64,000 bases of DNA from Anaerolineales bacterium (GCA_030583885.1 CP129480.1:1364001-1428000); one strand, 5' to 3'. Shown: positions 1 through 8,815, numbered from the stretch's first letter. Notes: generated from the letters alone by a model not told the origin. A program made the numbers and translations.

Positions 1-24
1 AGGGTTCGAATCCCTCTGGGTCCA
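1..24 (+). tRNA. 3' end of a tRNA (partial)
   Basis: The first bases form a T arm (stem AGGG/CCCT around TTCGAAT), then a 7-nt acceptor 3' strand TGGGTCC and discriminator A at 24. The 5' part and anticodon lie outside the window, so the amino acid is unknown. A full CCA is not encoded (CC then T). Confidence 0.8.
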
Positions 25-42
25 CCTTCTTAGCTGACAGCC

Positions 43-389
43 AAAAGCGAATAGCTAAAGGTCACAACAGGAGTAGTAGGTCATCCCGTCAGCGAGTTGG
101 GAGAGTGAGGTGAAAGCCCAACGCCAGTGTCCACGGGAACGCATCTCCCCTACAGGGGATGATAAGGCTGAACTCGCCTGTTATCTCGAAAGAGGACTGC
201 GCTGGTGAACCATAGTAGTCAGCGCCGGGAATGCCCGTTACAGCAACCAAAGTGACGTTAGCAGGTTTGAACGTTGAAACGTTTGAACGTTCCAGCTTGA
301 AAACGTAATCCGGGTGGTACCGCGGAGACCTGTCCTGAGCATGTCGAAGGAGAACTCTTCGTCCCTGATGTGGATGAAGGGTTTTTTTG
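43..389 (+). promoter_or_regulatory. T-box leader (leucine-type) upstream of leuS
   Basis: The conserved T-box GGGTGGTACCGCG lies at about 312-324. Upstream are the usual leader parts: an AGTA-type bulge near 70-80, a distal GGTGAAAG...CCC arm near 100-120, and a CCGGGAATGCCCG stem II-like element near 225-237. In the specifier region the triplet CTC (173-175, within GAACTC) is a leucine codon, which fits the leuS gene downstream. Uncharged tRNA-Leu would pair with the leader and favour read-through. The segment between T-box and terminator carries TGTCCTGAGCATGTCGAAGG, which resembles a dispersed repeat rather than T-box sequence. Confidence 0.88.
355..389 (+). terminator. Intrinsic terminator of the T-box leader
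   Basis: The arms CTCTTCGTCC (355-364) and GGATGAAGGG (372-381) form a G-U-tolerant hairpin followed by seven T (382-388). This is the expected off-state structure of the leuS T-box. Confidence 0.75.
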
Positions 390-534
390 TTTGGACGGAG
401 GACGACAGACTGTGGGCGATGGTCCCTTGTCCTCGGTCCATGGTCAATTGGAAGGAGGCACGCATGAACATCAAAAGAAATTTCTGGAAGCAGGGTCCGC
501 TCCTTGCAGGTCTTCTTTTTGATTCCGCTGTCTT

Positions 535-602
535 GTAGGTCAGGCTTTTAGCCTGACAGATTTTCAACAACAAATACATGGCGGCTTGAAAACCCGCCCT
601 AC
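535..602 (+). repeat. Small palindromic repeat in the leuS leader
   Basis: The outer arms GTAGG (535-539) and CCTAC (598-602) enclose a hairpin GTCAGGC-tttta-GCCTGAC (539-557) and a second one, GGCGG...CCCGCC (about 580-598). The structure is MITE-like and ends just before the leuS ribosome binding site. The rest of 390-534 shows no gene: the 74-codon frame over this stretch has no family features. Confidence 0.5.
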
Positions 603-618
603 GAATTGAGAGGCAAGA

Positions 619-3453
619 ATGGCTGCTGCAAAAAAGAAAACCGAAACAAAAACGAAAACCGCGACCAAAAAGGCTGTGAAAACGACAAAGGCAAAGACGG
701 CTCCGAAGACAAAGACAACGAAAAAATCCGCGCCGAAGGCGAAGACTGTCAAGAAGCCCATTGAGAAAAAGAGCAGGGCGGTCAAATCAAAGGCAGTGAA
801 GAAGAGTGCCCCCGCCAAATCAAAGGCGGTAAAGAAGACGACGAGGAAAACCGTTATCTCGAAGGCGATCATCCCTGCGCCGAGCGGAGCCATCATGCCT
901 GTGACCGAGAAGCCGAAAGCGGTCGTCCCGCTGGAAAAGAAGCCAAGCGCGATCCAGCCTGTGGTGAAGGCAGAAAAAACCTCAAAGGACAAATCCTTCA
1001 ATCCGCAGGCCTTTGAGAAGAAATGGCAGACGAAATGGGAGGCGGATGGGCTGTACCGCTCTGTCGTGGACAACAACAAGCCCAAGCATTATGCGCTGAC
1101 CATGCTGCCTTATCCCAGCGGCGACCTGCATATCGGCCACTGGTATGCAATAACGCCGTCCGATTCACGCGCGCGTTTCAAACGGATGCAGGGATACAAC
1201 GTTCTATTCCCAATGGGATTCGACGCGTTCGGTTTGAATGCGGAGAATGCCGCCATCAAGGACGGCATCCACCCGATGAAGCGTACCTTCGCGAACATCG
1301 AACGGATGCGTAAACAGATGAGATCCATGGGTGCGATGTTCGATTGGGGGCGCGAAGCGGTCTCTGCCGACCCCAGTTACTACAAATGGACGGAATGGTT
1401 CTTCATCCAGTTGTACAAGGCAGGGCTGGCGTACCGCAAGATGTCGCCCGTGGATTTTTGCCCAAACTGCAATACGACTTTGGCACGCGAGCAGGTTTGG
1501 GGCGAGAACCGCGTCTGCGAACGCTGCGGCACGCCTGTCATCAAAAAGGCGCTGGAGCAATGGTTCTTCAAAGCCACGAAATATGCCGATGAACTGTTAA
1601 ACTTTGATGGTTTGGACTGGCCCGAGCGTGTCAAGACCCTGCAAACGAATTGGATCGGACGAAGCGAAGGCGCGTCTGTAATTTTCAAAACTGAAGCCGG
1701 CGAAGACATCGAAATATTCACCACCCGTCCCGACACTCTGTGGGGCGCGACCTTCATGGTCTTCTCGCCTGAGCATCCGTTGGTGGATAAGATCACCACG
1801 CCGGAGCATAAAGCCGCCCTCGAAGAATACAAGGTGCTGGCCGCGCGTCAATCGGATATAGAGCGCGAAGCCGTGGACAGGGAAAAGACGGGTGTCTTTA
1901 CAGGCGGCTATGCCATCAATCCCGTCAATAACGAACGTATCCCGATCTGGATCGCGGATTATGTCTTGATGAGTTATGGCACGGGCGCGATCATGGCTGT
2001 ACCTGCGCACGATGAACGCGATTTCGCATTTGCCCGAAAGTATGACCTGCCCATCGTCGAGGTGATCAAGCCCGAGGGCGAAGGGGCGACTCATGAGTCG
2101 CCCTTACAAGCCGCATACATCGGCGAGGGCGTCATGGTCAACTCCGATCAATTCAACGGCACGAAAGTCAACAATGAAAAGGGTCGGAAGAATCCTGGCA
2201 TCAGCGCGGTGATTGACTGGCTGGAGGAAAAGGGCATCGGCAAAGAGTCGGTGAATTATCGTTATCGTGATTGGTTGATCAGCCGCCAACGTTATTGGGG
2301 CGCGCCAATTCCGATGATCCATTGTGACGTGCATGGCTGGAACCCCGTCCCCGACGATCAACTGCCTGTGACCCTGCCCGAAGATGTGGCTTGGAAGCCG
2401 ACGGGTGAAAGCCCGCTGAAATTACACCCGACGTGGAAGGATACAACCTGTCCCGTGTGCGGCGGACTCGCCACGCGCGAAACCGACACAATGGATACCT
2501 TCATGTGCTCGTCGTGGTATCACCTGCGTTACCTGTCGCCGAACTACGATAAGGGTCCGTTCGACGAAGCTGAATACAACTACTGGATGCCCGTCGATAC
2601 CTACACTGGCGGCATCGAACACGCCACCATGCATCTGCTGTACACACGTTTCTTCCACAAGGCATTGCGCGACATGGGCATCACCGAGGGCAACGAGCCG
2701 ATGATGCAACTGCGCAACCAGGGCATGGTGCTGGCCGAGGACAATAGCAAGATGTCCAAGAGCCGCGGCAACGTGGTCGCACCCGACATGCTGGTGAATA
2801 AGTACGGCGCGGACACGGTGCGCGCCTACATCATGTTCTTCGCGCGTTGGGAGATGGGCGCGCCGTGGGATTCTCAGGGCATCGAAGGGACAGCGCGCTG
2901 GATGCGCCGCGTGTGGACCTTGTTCACCGATCCAACTCCGCCCGGGTCTGCTTCCGACGAAACGAGGAAGAATCTACGCCGACGCGTTCACCAGACCCTG
3001 CGCAAAGTAACAGGCGACTTCGAGAACTTCGAGTTCAATACGATCATTTCGTCATTGATGGAATTGATGAACGAAATGTACAAGGCGCATGAATCAGGCG
3101 CGGCTGGCACAGAGGAATGGAAGGAAGCCCGGGAAATCTATTTGAAGATGATGGCTCCTGTCGCGCCGCACATCGCCGAAGAACTGTGGAGTAATCAGCT
3201 GGGCAAGCCATATTCGATCCATCAGCAACCGTGGCCCAAATTCGAGGAATCCGCTGCGAAGGAAGACTCCATGGAAATCCCCATCCAGATCAACGGCAAA
3301 GTGCGCGACCGCATCATCGTCGCGGCTGACGCGAGCGAAGAGGAGATCAAATCCTCTGCACTGGCTTCCGAAGTCATCCAGAAATATCTGGAGGGCAAAG
3401 AGCCGAGAAAAGTGATTGTGGCGAAGGGGAAATTGGTGAGTATTGTGATTTAG
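619..3453 (+). CDS. leuS: Leucyl-tRNA synthetase with Lys/Ala-rich N-terminal extension
   Basis: Class I synthetase that charges tRNA-Leu in the cytoplasm. HIGH motif is in PYPSGDLHIGHWYA, KMSKS in SKMSKSRGNVV. A zinc knuckle (CPNC...CERC), a second CPVC site and the CP1 editing segment TTRPDTLWG are present. Residues from about 126 onward (some 819 aa) match normal bacterial LeuRS length. Residues 1-125 are an extra low-complexity tail rich in Lys, Ala and Thr, similar in composition to histone H1-like tails. The start at 619 is supported by GAGAGG at 608-613. Controlled by the T-box leader upstream. The tail's role is unknown; it could bind RNA or polyanions. Confidence 0.96.
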   Translation: MAAAKKKTETKTKTATKKAVKTTKAKTAPKTKTTKKSAPKAKTVKKPIEKKSRAVKSKAVKKSAPAKSKAVKKTTRKTVISKAIIPAPSGAIMPVTEKPKAVVPLEKKPSAIQPVVKAEKTSKDKSFNPQAFEKKWQTKWEADGLYRSVVDNNKPKHYALTMLPYPSGDLHIGHWYAITPSDSRARFKRMQGYNVLFPMGFDAFGLNAENAAIKDGIHPMKRTFANIERMRKQMRSMGAMFDWGREAVSADPSYYKWTEWFFIQLYKAGLAYRKMSPVDFCPNCNTTLAREQVWGENRVCERCGTPVIKKALEQWFFKATKYADELLNFDGLDWPERVKTLQTNWIGRSEGASVIFKTEAGEDIEIFTTRPDTLWGATFMVFSPEHPLVDKITTPEHKAALEEYKVLAARQSDIEREAVDREKTGVFTGGYAINPVNNERIPIWIADYVLMSYGTGAIMAVPAHDERDFAFARKYDLPIVEVIKPEGEGATHESPLQAAYIGEGVMVNSDQFNGTKVNNEKGRKNPGISAVIDWLEEKGIGKESVNYRYRDWLISRQRYWGAPIPMIHCDVHGWNPVPDDQLPVTLPEDVAWKPTGESPLKLHPTWKDTTCPVCGGLATRETDTMDTFMCSSWYHLRYLSPNYDKGPFDEAEYNYWMPVDTYTGGIEHATMHLLYTRFFHKALRDMGITEGNEPMMQLRNQGMVLAEDNSKMSKSRGNVVAPDMLVNKYGADTVRAYIMFFARWEMGAPWDSQGIEGTARWMRRVWTLFTDPTPPGSASDETRKNLRRRVHQTLRKVTGDFENFEFNTIISSLMELMNEMYKAHESGAAGTEEWKEAREIYLKMMAPVAPHIAEELWSNQLGKPYSIHQQPWPKFEESAAKEDSMEIPIQINGKVRDRIIVAADASEEEIKSSALASEVIQKYLEGKEPRKVIVAKGKLVSIVI

Positions 3454-3483
3454 GAGTGGAAAGTAATGAGCAGGAGCGGACAT

Positions 3484-4014
3484 TTATGTCCGCTCCTTTT
3501 TGTTCGATCCTCTCCACGGCTTCAAGCGTGGTATCCATCTGGGAACACTGGCTTTGTATTCGAGGTACCTTTCCCCAAATCGTTTTTCCAACCCCGGCTC
3601 CTCTGAAAATATAAAGTAGACGTGGTTGACCAGCAGGAAAACCCCCGCCCAGAGAGCCATGATCCACGATCCCCAGAATAACGCCTGGCCGATCAACATC
3701 ATCGCCACCCCGCTGATCATTGGGTTGCGGACATGGCGGTACGGACCGACGATGACAAGTTTTTGCGTCGGATCCCAGGGAGCCAGGGTCCCCTGTCCCA
3801 CAATAGTGAACAGACTTGTGCACCACAGGAGCAGCAGTAGACCGATCCAGACGGAGAAGGCTCCCGCGATGAAACCTGTCCAGGTCATGGATGTCATCCC
3901 AACCCAGCGGGTATCATACCCTGCAAAGCCATTAAACAGCCACGCAGGAATTACGATCACCACCATGAACGGCAGTAATAGAACAGACAGGGTGTGTCTC
4001 AGGGTATTGAGCAT
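3484..4014 (-). CDS. Membrane methyltransferase of the isoprenylcysteine carboxylmethyltransferase / PEMT-like family
   Basis: 176-aa integral membrane protein with about four hydrophobic segments. The signature VGPYRHVRNPMISG near residues 95-110, followed by EEPGLEKRFGERYLEY, is the SAM-binding C-terminal pattern of the ICMT/phospholipid methyltransferase superfamily. Bacterial members methylate lipids or small thiol or isoprenoid substrates; the substrate cannot be told here. It faces leuS tail to tail and diverges from folE. Confidence 0.75.
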   Translation of the reverse strand: MLNTLRHTLSVLLLPFMVVIVIPAWLFNGFAGYDTRWVGMTSMTWTGFIAGAFSVWIGLLLLLWCTSLFTIVGQGTLAPWDPTQKLVIVGPYRHVRNPMISGVAMMLIGQALFWGSWIMALWAGVFLLVNHVYFIFSEEPGLEKRFGERYLEYKASVPRWIPRLKPWRGSNKKERT

Positions 4015-4114
4015 GATGCAGAAGTATAGCAGGAATGAACCTTCCCCGCTTCATACGTCCGGGCGTTTTTTGCAGGATTTTGAACTGCCTGATTTTAAAT
4101 TTTCTCCATTTTCC

Positions 4115-4145
4115 TTGATGCACTTCATGCAAATTCAGATACAAT
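4115..4145 (+). promoter_or_regulatory. Possible sigma-70 promoter of folE
   Basis: TTGATG (4115-4120) and TACAAT (4140-4145) are separated by 19 bp, slightly longer than ideal. They lie 30 bp before the folE start, on the correct strand. Confidence 0.45.
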
Positions 4146-4175
4146 CGGGTTATTTCATTGTCGATTGGAGATGCT

Positions 4176-4811
4176 ATGCGTGATCCTGAAACAAACGCAG
4201 ATTTCGATGTGCCGCCGTCCTTCGATACGGAGATAGACATCGAGGCTGTTGAAAAAGCCGTTCATTCCATGCTGACCGCGTTTGGTGAAGACCCGCAGCG
4301 GGAGGGCTTGAAAAATACGCCCAACCGTGTGGCCCGCATGTATCCTGAACTATTGAGCGGCTATCGTGCAGACCCGATAAAGCTGGTCAATAGTGCGCTT
4401 TTCACTGTTGATTATGATGACATGGTTATTGTGCGTGACATTGAATTTTACAGCCTGTGCGAGCATCACATGCTGCCTTTCCTCGGACGCGCCCATGTCG
4501 CCTACATCCCCCGCGGACAGGTGATCGGTCTTTCCAAGATTCCCCGCATCGTGGATGTGTACGCCCGCCGCCTGCAGGTGCAGGAACGCATGACCCGTCA
4601 GATCGCGGATTTCATCAACAACCTGCTAAAGCCGCAAGGCGTTGCGGTTGTGGTGGAAGCCCTGCATTTGTGCTCCATGATGCGCGGCGTGAAGAAACAC
4701 GATGCGCGCATGACCACATCCACCATGCTCGGGAGTTTTCGCACCAAGATTGCCACGCGCGAGGAATTTTTGGACAATATCTCGCGTGGAGCGGGTCCGC
4801 TTAAGATATAG
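4176..4811 (+). CDS. folE: GTP cyclohydrolase I
   Basis: Converts GTP to 7,8-dihydroneopterin triphosphate, the first step for folate and for reduced pterin cofactors. The zinc and catalytic motif [14 protein letters not shown] and the second Cys in [15 protein letters not shown] are present, so this is a canonical zinc-dependent FolE-I. Of the possible starts, ATG 4176 has GGAG at 4167-4170 with good spacing; a TTG at 4158 is in frame but lacks this. 211 aa, normal length. Its 3' end overlaps the opposite-strand folK by 11 bp. With folK, folB, an SDR and an aromatic amino acid hydroxylase nearby it probably also supplies a hydroxylase cofactor. Confidence 0.96.
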   Translation: MRDPETNADFDVPPSFDTEIDIEAVEKAVHSMLTAFGEDPQREGLKNTPNRVARMYPELLSGYRADPIKLVNSALFTVDYDDMVIVRDIEFYSLCEHHMLPFLGRAHVAYIPRGQVIGLSKIPRIVDVYARRLQVQERMTRQIADFINNLLKPQGVAVVVEALHLCSMMRGVKKHDARMTTSTMLGSFRTKIATREEFLDNISRGAGPLKI

Positions 4812-5280
4812 CCACATCTTCCCGCTTCTTGATCCACACGCGGCTTTGAAACTGTTGCGCCACTTTGGCAAGAGACAGGCCTCTAGCCGGGTGCTGGAAG
4901 TCCGGCAACAATTCTGCCAGTGGTATGATCACGAAGGCATACTCCCAGAAATCCGTGTTGAGCGGCGTTTCATCATACAGTTCGATATCGATGTCAATGG
5001 TGCGCGGGGCGTTCTTCTCCGCACTGCGGATGCGCGCCAGCTTGGCTTCGATCGGGCGGATGATCTGTTCCTTCAATTCAACAGGCCCTAGATCAGTAAG
5101 GAATAATACACAGGCGTTCAGGAAATTCGGTCCGTCGAAACCAACCGACTCAGATTCCCAAACGCTGGATACAGATTCGACCCGGCCGGCCTGCCGCAGC
5201 AGGTGCATTGCCTTCGGAAGGTTGCTTTCTGCTTGAATATTGGAGCCAAGGCTGAGATAGGCGCGATGCAGGTCAGTCAT
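4801..5280 (-). CDS. folK: HPPK, 6-hydroxymethyl-dihydropterin pyrophosphokinase
   Basis: Transfers pyrophosphate from ATP to 6-hydroxymethyl-7,8-dihydropterin in folate synthesis. N-terminal AYLSLGSNI and later [12 protein letters not shown] are the HPPK signatures. ATG 5280 ([14 protein letters not shown]) gives 159 aa, the usual size; the frame stays open upstream but that part overlaps folB. Its start overlaps the folB stop by 8 bp, so the two are likely translationally coupled. Confidence 0.93.
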   Translation of the reverse strand: MTDLHRAYLSLGSNIQAESNLPKAMHLLRQAGRVESVSSVWESESVGFDGPNFLNACVLFLTDLGPVELKEQIIRPIEAKLARIRSAEKNAPRTIDIDIELYDETPLNTDFWEYAFVIIPLAELLPDFQHPARGLSLAKVAQQFQSRVWIKKREDVAIS

Positions 5281-5629
5281 CCCGCTTGCGTTCGATTTCC
5301 ACACCGACGGATCGGGCAAAGCGCACCGCGCCGGGTTTTTCCACGCGCACGATGGCTTTTCGCACCCCGTTTTGTTCCAGGCAGATTTTTATCAGGTCAT
5401 TTGCCAGCGCCTCCACGGTCAGCCGTGCGGCTGTTTCTGCATGTGCCTGTATCTTTTTTGCCAGCGTGCTGTAATCCACGCAGTCTTTGATATCGTCACT
5501 TTCGGCGGCGCAGGCCGTATCCGAAAAAACGGTGACATTGATCAAAATATCCTGCGGCTTCTTGCGCTCCCAATCATTCACGCCGATAATCCCGCGCACG
5601 AGCAGGTCTTTGATGAAGGTTTTATCCAT
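5273..5629 (-). CDS. folB: Dihydroneopterin aldolase (FolB family, possibly FolX-like)
   Basis: 118 aa with the FolB/FolX fold pattern: MDKTFIKDLLVRGIIGVNDWERKKPQ, then VDYSTLAKKI and VEALANDLIKICL, ending with VEKPGAVRFARSVGVEIER. FolB cleaves dihydroneopterin; the related FolX epimerises dihydroneopterin triphosphate towards tetrahydromonapterin. The two cannot be separated safely by eye. A strong AGGAG ribosome site precedes ATG 5629. It is expressed with folK and probably with the SDR upstream. Confidence 0.9.
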   Translation of the reverse strand: MDKTFIKDLLVRGIIGVNDWERKKPQDILINVTVFSDTACAAESDDIKDCVDYSTLAKKIQAHAETAARLTVEALANDLIKICLEQNGVRKAIVRVEKPGAVRFARSVGVEIERKRDD

Positions 5630-5703
5630 GGATTCTCCTGAAATGCTCTGGGTTGGGCAGCTTGCTGCTCGGTTATCCATCCACAAGCTGACGAACTCCA
5701 GAA

Positions 5704-6441
5704 TTAAACCAAGTGCCTTCCGCCATCCACGTGGATGATCTCGCCGGTGATGTAGGCGGGACCGGCCAACAGGAAGATTAATGCATGACCGGCCTCGCCC
5801 GCCTCGCTCCACCGTTTGGCTGGGACATGTTCGATGATCCCTTCCCCCGCTGAGGGATTGCCTGCAGGGTTGGTATCTGCCGGAGGGAGGATCGCACCAA
5901 GCGCAAGTCCGTTGACGGTGATGCGCGGGGCTAATGCAACCGCGAGCGATTTGGTCATTGCGGCGAGTGCGGCTTTGCTGACGGTGTAGGGGAAGTGGTC
6001 CGCGCCGGGGCGCAAGGCGCGCCAATCCAATATGTTCACGATGCGGCCCTCATTCGCATGCCTGGAAAATTCCCGGCTTAATAGAAACGGCGCGGTCAGG
6101 TTGATGTTCATGTGATGCTGCCAGTCTGTGAGCGTTGTGCTGTTGAAGGAGAGCGGTTCGAAGATGGCGGCACTGTTGACCAGCGCGTAGAGCGGGGAAA
6201 ATTCATTCGCCTGGGAAATGAGTCTCGAAACAGAATCAGGTGTCCCGAAGTCTGAGGCGAGGATGTGGGCCTTGCGCCCAAGGGATTGGATCTCATCCCG
6301 CACTTGTTTTGCCTCTTCCTCCGAATGAGCGTAATGGAGGATGAGATCGGCGCCGGCGCGGGCGCAGGCAAGCGCGAAGAGACGTCCCACACGGCGGGCG
6401 GCGCCGGTGATGAGGATGGTTTTTCCATTCAGGTCGTTCAT
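5704..6441 (-). CDS. Short-chain dehydrogenase, pteridine reductase / FolM-like
   Basis: Rossmann-fold NAD(P)H oxidoreductase. The cofactor motif TGAARRVGRLFALACARAG (GxxxRxG form with Arg-Arg) is typical of pteridine reductase and FolM rather than fatty acid reductases. Further motifs are NSAAIF, the catalytic YTVSKAAL and the C-terminal NGLALGAILPP. Start at 6441 (MNDLNGKTILITG) fits the family; a start at 6483 is possible. Gene order next to folE/folB/folK and back to back with an aromatic amino acid hydroxylase suggests reduction of dihydromonapterin or dihydrobiopterin. That substrate is inferred, not shown. Confidence 0.82.
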   Translation of the reverse strand: MNDLNGKTILITGAARRVGRLFALACARAGADLILHYAHSEEEAKQVRDEIQSLGRKAHILASDFGTPDSVSRLISQANEFSPLYALVNSAAIFEPLSFNSTTLTDWQHHMNINLTAPFLLSREFSRHANEGRIVNILDWRALRPGADHFPYTVSKAALAAMTKSLAVALAPRITVNGLALGAILPPADTNPAGNPSAGEGIIEHVPAKRWSEAGEAGHALIFLLAGPAYITGEIIHVDGGRHLV

Positions 6442-6487
6442 CTTTTTGATTGTATCATTATCAATTTTGACCGTGTTTATCATATTC

Positions 6488-6516
6488 TTGACTTCCCTTT
6501 TTGGAGGTGATAATAT
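6488..6516 (+). promoter_or_regulatory. Sigma-70 promoter of the aromatic amino acid hydroxylase gene
   Basis: TTGACT (6488-6493), 17-bp spacer, TAATAT (6511-6516). This is the best consensus-like promoter in the window and reads into the hydroxylase gene, which starts 72 bp downstream. Confidence 0.75.
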
Positions 6517-6587
6517 CCCCCTGCATCGTTGCAGGCCTCACCGATGTTTTGCGTTTCCCAAGCCTCTGTAGAGAAAGGTGCAATCGT

Positions 6588-7601
6588 ATGACCAAAAGCC
6601 AAACCCCGCCAATCTATACGGGTGATATCGCCGAACAGCATATCGACCCGTCCCGGGAATATTCCGCTGAAAACCAGGAGATCGTTTTTTCCGGCGAGCA
6701 GCATGCGATCTGGGCGGACTTGTATGACGGGGTTTATCAACCCTACCTGCTGGAACATATCTGCCAGGAATGGAATACGGGGATGGATTTGCTGCAGCTC
6801 GACCCGTCGGGCATCTCGACGGTGGCGCATCTTAATGAACGCATCACACCGCGCACGGGCTGGCACATCGAGCGGACGGTCGTCCGCTACACGCTTGCAG
6901 ATGACTGGTATAAGAAATTCGCCCAGCGCGTGTTCCTGATCACCGATTATCTGCGCACCCGCGACCAGATGGAGTTCACGCCGGAACCGGATATGTTCCA
7001 TGACATCTTTGGTCACCTGCCGTTTCTCACGCAGGAGTTCTATGCGCGCATCGAGGACAAATTCGCGCCGGCCTACATGAAGGCGACCGCGGAAGAGCGG
7101 GAGGTGATCAAGCGTCTGGCCTGGTACAGCACCGAGTTCGGCCTGATCGTGCAGGACAACCGCTTCAAGGTCTTTGGCGCGGGCATTATTTCGGGGCGCA
7201 AGGAACTTACCCGCACGATCATGGAGTTCTACCGCCTTGGGCGCGACAATGTGATCGATTTCTCACGCCCGGTCTTCGCGCAATTGCAGGCGCATTTCCT
7301 CGCCAGCAAGGCCAACCTGCACCGCATCATCGACGGGGTGAACGCGCTTCACACAAAGGGACAGATGTCCTCCGCGGATGAAGGCTGGAATGTCGTCCTC
7401 GGGCTGTATAAGAGTTTGAACATCAAGCAGGAGGGCATGTTCGGCGGCGAAGTCATCATTGCGCCGTTCGATATCGAGACCATCGCCCGCATCCCGAAAA
7501 CGGTCTATGCCTTCAATCCCATGCTTTTCGTTTGTGAATCGCTCGATCGAATGGACGAATTGCTCGATTCGTACCTGAAACCGATCGCAGATCGAGCGTA
7601 A
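6588..7601 (+). CDS. Aromatic amino acid hydroxylase (phenylalanine 4-hydroxylase-like)
   Basis: Non-heme iron, tetrahydropterin-dependent hydroxylase. The 2-His-1-Glu triad is visible: HDIFGH (His138, His143) and STEFG (Glu183). TPRTGWHIERTVVRY is the usual segment before the active site. ATG 6588 has AAGGTG 7 nt upstream; 337 aa, a single-domain bacterial form with no ACT regulatory domain. Phenylalanine is the most likely substrate, tyrosine or tryptophan cannot be excluded. No pterin-4a-carbinolamine dehydratase (phhB) is in the window. Confidence 0.93.
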   Translation: MTKSQTPPIYTGDIAEQHIDPSREYSAENQEIVFSGEQHAIWADLYDGVYQPYLLEHICQEWNTGMDLLQLDPSGISTVAHLNERITPRTGWHIERTVVRYTLADDWYKKFAQRVFLITDYLRTRDQMEFTPEPDMFHDIFGHLPFLTQEFYARIEDKFAPAYMKATAEEREVIKRLAWYSTEFGLIVQDNRFKVFGAGIISGRKELTRTIMEFYRLGRDNVIDFSRPVFAQLQAHFLASKANLHRIIDGVNALHTKGQMSSADEGWNVVLGLYKSLNIKQEGMFGGEVIIAPFDIETIARIPKTVYAFNPMLFVCESLDRMDELLDSYLKPIADRA

Positions 7602-7612
7602 CATCAAGAGCC

Positions 7613-7650
7613 AGCAGACCGCCGGCGGCGGACGGTGGTCTGCCTTTTTT
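7613..7650 (+). terminator. Rho-independent terminator after the hydroxylase gene
   Basis: GCAGACC (7614-7620) pairs with GGTCTGC (7637-7643) and is followed by a T tract (7645-7650). Confidence 0.85.
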
Positions 7651-7684
7651 CGGGACCCGCCGCCTGCTCAACCACCATTCTGTA

Positions 7685-8743
7685 ATGACATTCCGAAATC
7701 TCCCCTCCATCCAAAAACTTCTCATCGCCGGCCTGGGCTTCGCCTTTCTCAGCCTTTGCGCGCTGATCGGCTGGGCAATTCTTATCGTGGCACAGGAACC
7801 TGTGGGAACGCCGACCCCTGCGATGGCCTTATTTGTTTTGGAGACTCCCACGCTTCAAATCCCTGATTCCCCAACCGACTCTGCGACGCCTCCCCCCACA
7901 CTTGAACTGATTCAAACCTCCGAACAGATCCCCGCACCCCAGCCGATTTACAACGACGCCCCGCCTCCGGCCGGAAAGATCGCCTTCGCCTGTTATGTCA
8001 AACAGATCGACCAGATCTGCCTGCTCAACGCGGATGGCAGCGGCCGCAAACAACTCACCAATCTCAAAGCCACCGCTTTCTATCCGTCTGTATCCCCTGA
8101 TGGGCAGACTATCTACTTCTCCTCACGCGATAGCGGGACATTTGAGATCTATTCGATTGACATCAACGGGAATGATCTAAAAAAACTGACGGACGATATC
8201 GGCGCACTGTATGCGCCTGAAATGTCCCCGAATGGCGAATGGATCGTCTTTACCAACCACGGCAAGGGACTGTGGCTGATGAGACCGGACGGCAAAAACC
8301 CGCATGCGTTGACCACAAGGGATGATATCGACCCGTCCTGGTCGCCCGACGGTTCGATGATCGCCTTTGCCTCCTCACGAGCCGGCGCGCGCCAGTTATT
8401 TGTCATGAACGCGGACGGGACGAACATTCAGCAGGTGACCGACCTCAATAACATGGGCGGACGCAACACCTGGTCCCCCGATGGCACCCAGCTTGCCTTC
8501 TACCGCGGATCGCAGGGCGACCGGGACATCTACATCATCAACATTGACGGCACAGGCCTGGTCAAGCTGACGAATGGCGGCGATAATCTCGCCCCCTCCT
8601 GGTCGCCCGATGGGGAGTGGATCGCCTTCACATCCTTTCGTGACGAGAACAACGAGATCTACGTCATGCGCCCCGACGGCTCGGGCGTTACCCGCCTGAC
8701 CAACAGTCCCATCTCCGATTGGCAGCCGAGGTGGGGGCGGTAA
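7685..8743 (+). CDS. TolB-like beta-propeller protein with N-terminal membrane anchor
   Basis: 352 aa. A hydrophobic segment at about residues 12-35 is followed by a Pro/Thr-rich linker to about residue 95. Then come about six PD40/WD40-like blades, each with SPDG or SPNG followed by an aromatic-strand pattern (SPDGQTIYF, SPNGEWIVF, SPDGSMIAF, SPDGTQLAF, SPDGEWIAF). It is likely anchored outside the cell membrane. No Tol-Pal genes are near, so Tol function should not be assumed; in this phylum such propellers are usually of unknown role. Confidence 0.8.
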   Translation: MTFRNLPSIQKLLIAGLGFAFLSLCALIGWAILIVAQEPVGTPTPAMALFVLETPTLQIPDSPTDSATPPPTLELIQTSEQIPAPQPIYNDAPPPAGKIAFACYVKQIDQICLLNADGSGRKQLTNLKATAFYPSVSPDGQTIYFSSRDSGTFEIYSIDINGNDLKKLTDDIGALYAPEMSPNGEWIVFTNHGKGLWLMRPDGKNPHALTTRDDIDPSWSPDGSMIAFASSRAGARQLFVMNADGTNIQQVTDLNNMGGRNTWSPDGTQLAFYRGSQGDRDIYIINIDGTGLVKLTNGGDNLAPSWSPDGEWIAFTSFRDENNEIYVMRPDGSGVTRLTNSPISDWQPRWGR

Positions 8744-8787
8744 GCGCGAAAGCGGTCCGGCCCTTTACAGTTTCTCATAAACCATCC

Positions 8788-8815
8788 TGCAACTTTTCCC
8801 CTTCCCCGCCTGTAT
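8788..8815 (+). promoter_or_regulatory. Putative ECF sigma promoter before the sigma factor gene
   Basis: TGCAACTTTTCC (8788-8799), 9-bp spacer, CCTGTAT (8809-8815), 12 bp before the sigma ATG. The same two blocks with the same spacer occur at 10510-10537. The AAC block and the downstream core resemble ECF -35 and -10 elements, which suggests autoregulation. Confidence 0.6.

Noticed and set aside
314..538. 74-aa frame in the leuS leader
   Set aside because: It runs through the T-box terminator hairpin and has no protein features.
564..1085. 173-aa minus-strand frame rich in Phe/Ala/Val
   Set aside because: It is the antisense of the Lys/Ala-rich LeuRS tail; poly-Phe composition is what AAA/AAG runs give in reverse. 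No ribosome site or family motif.
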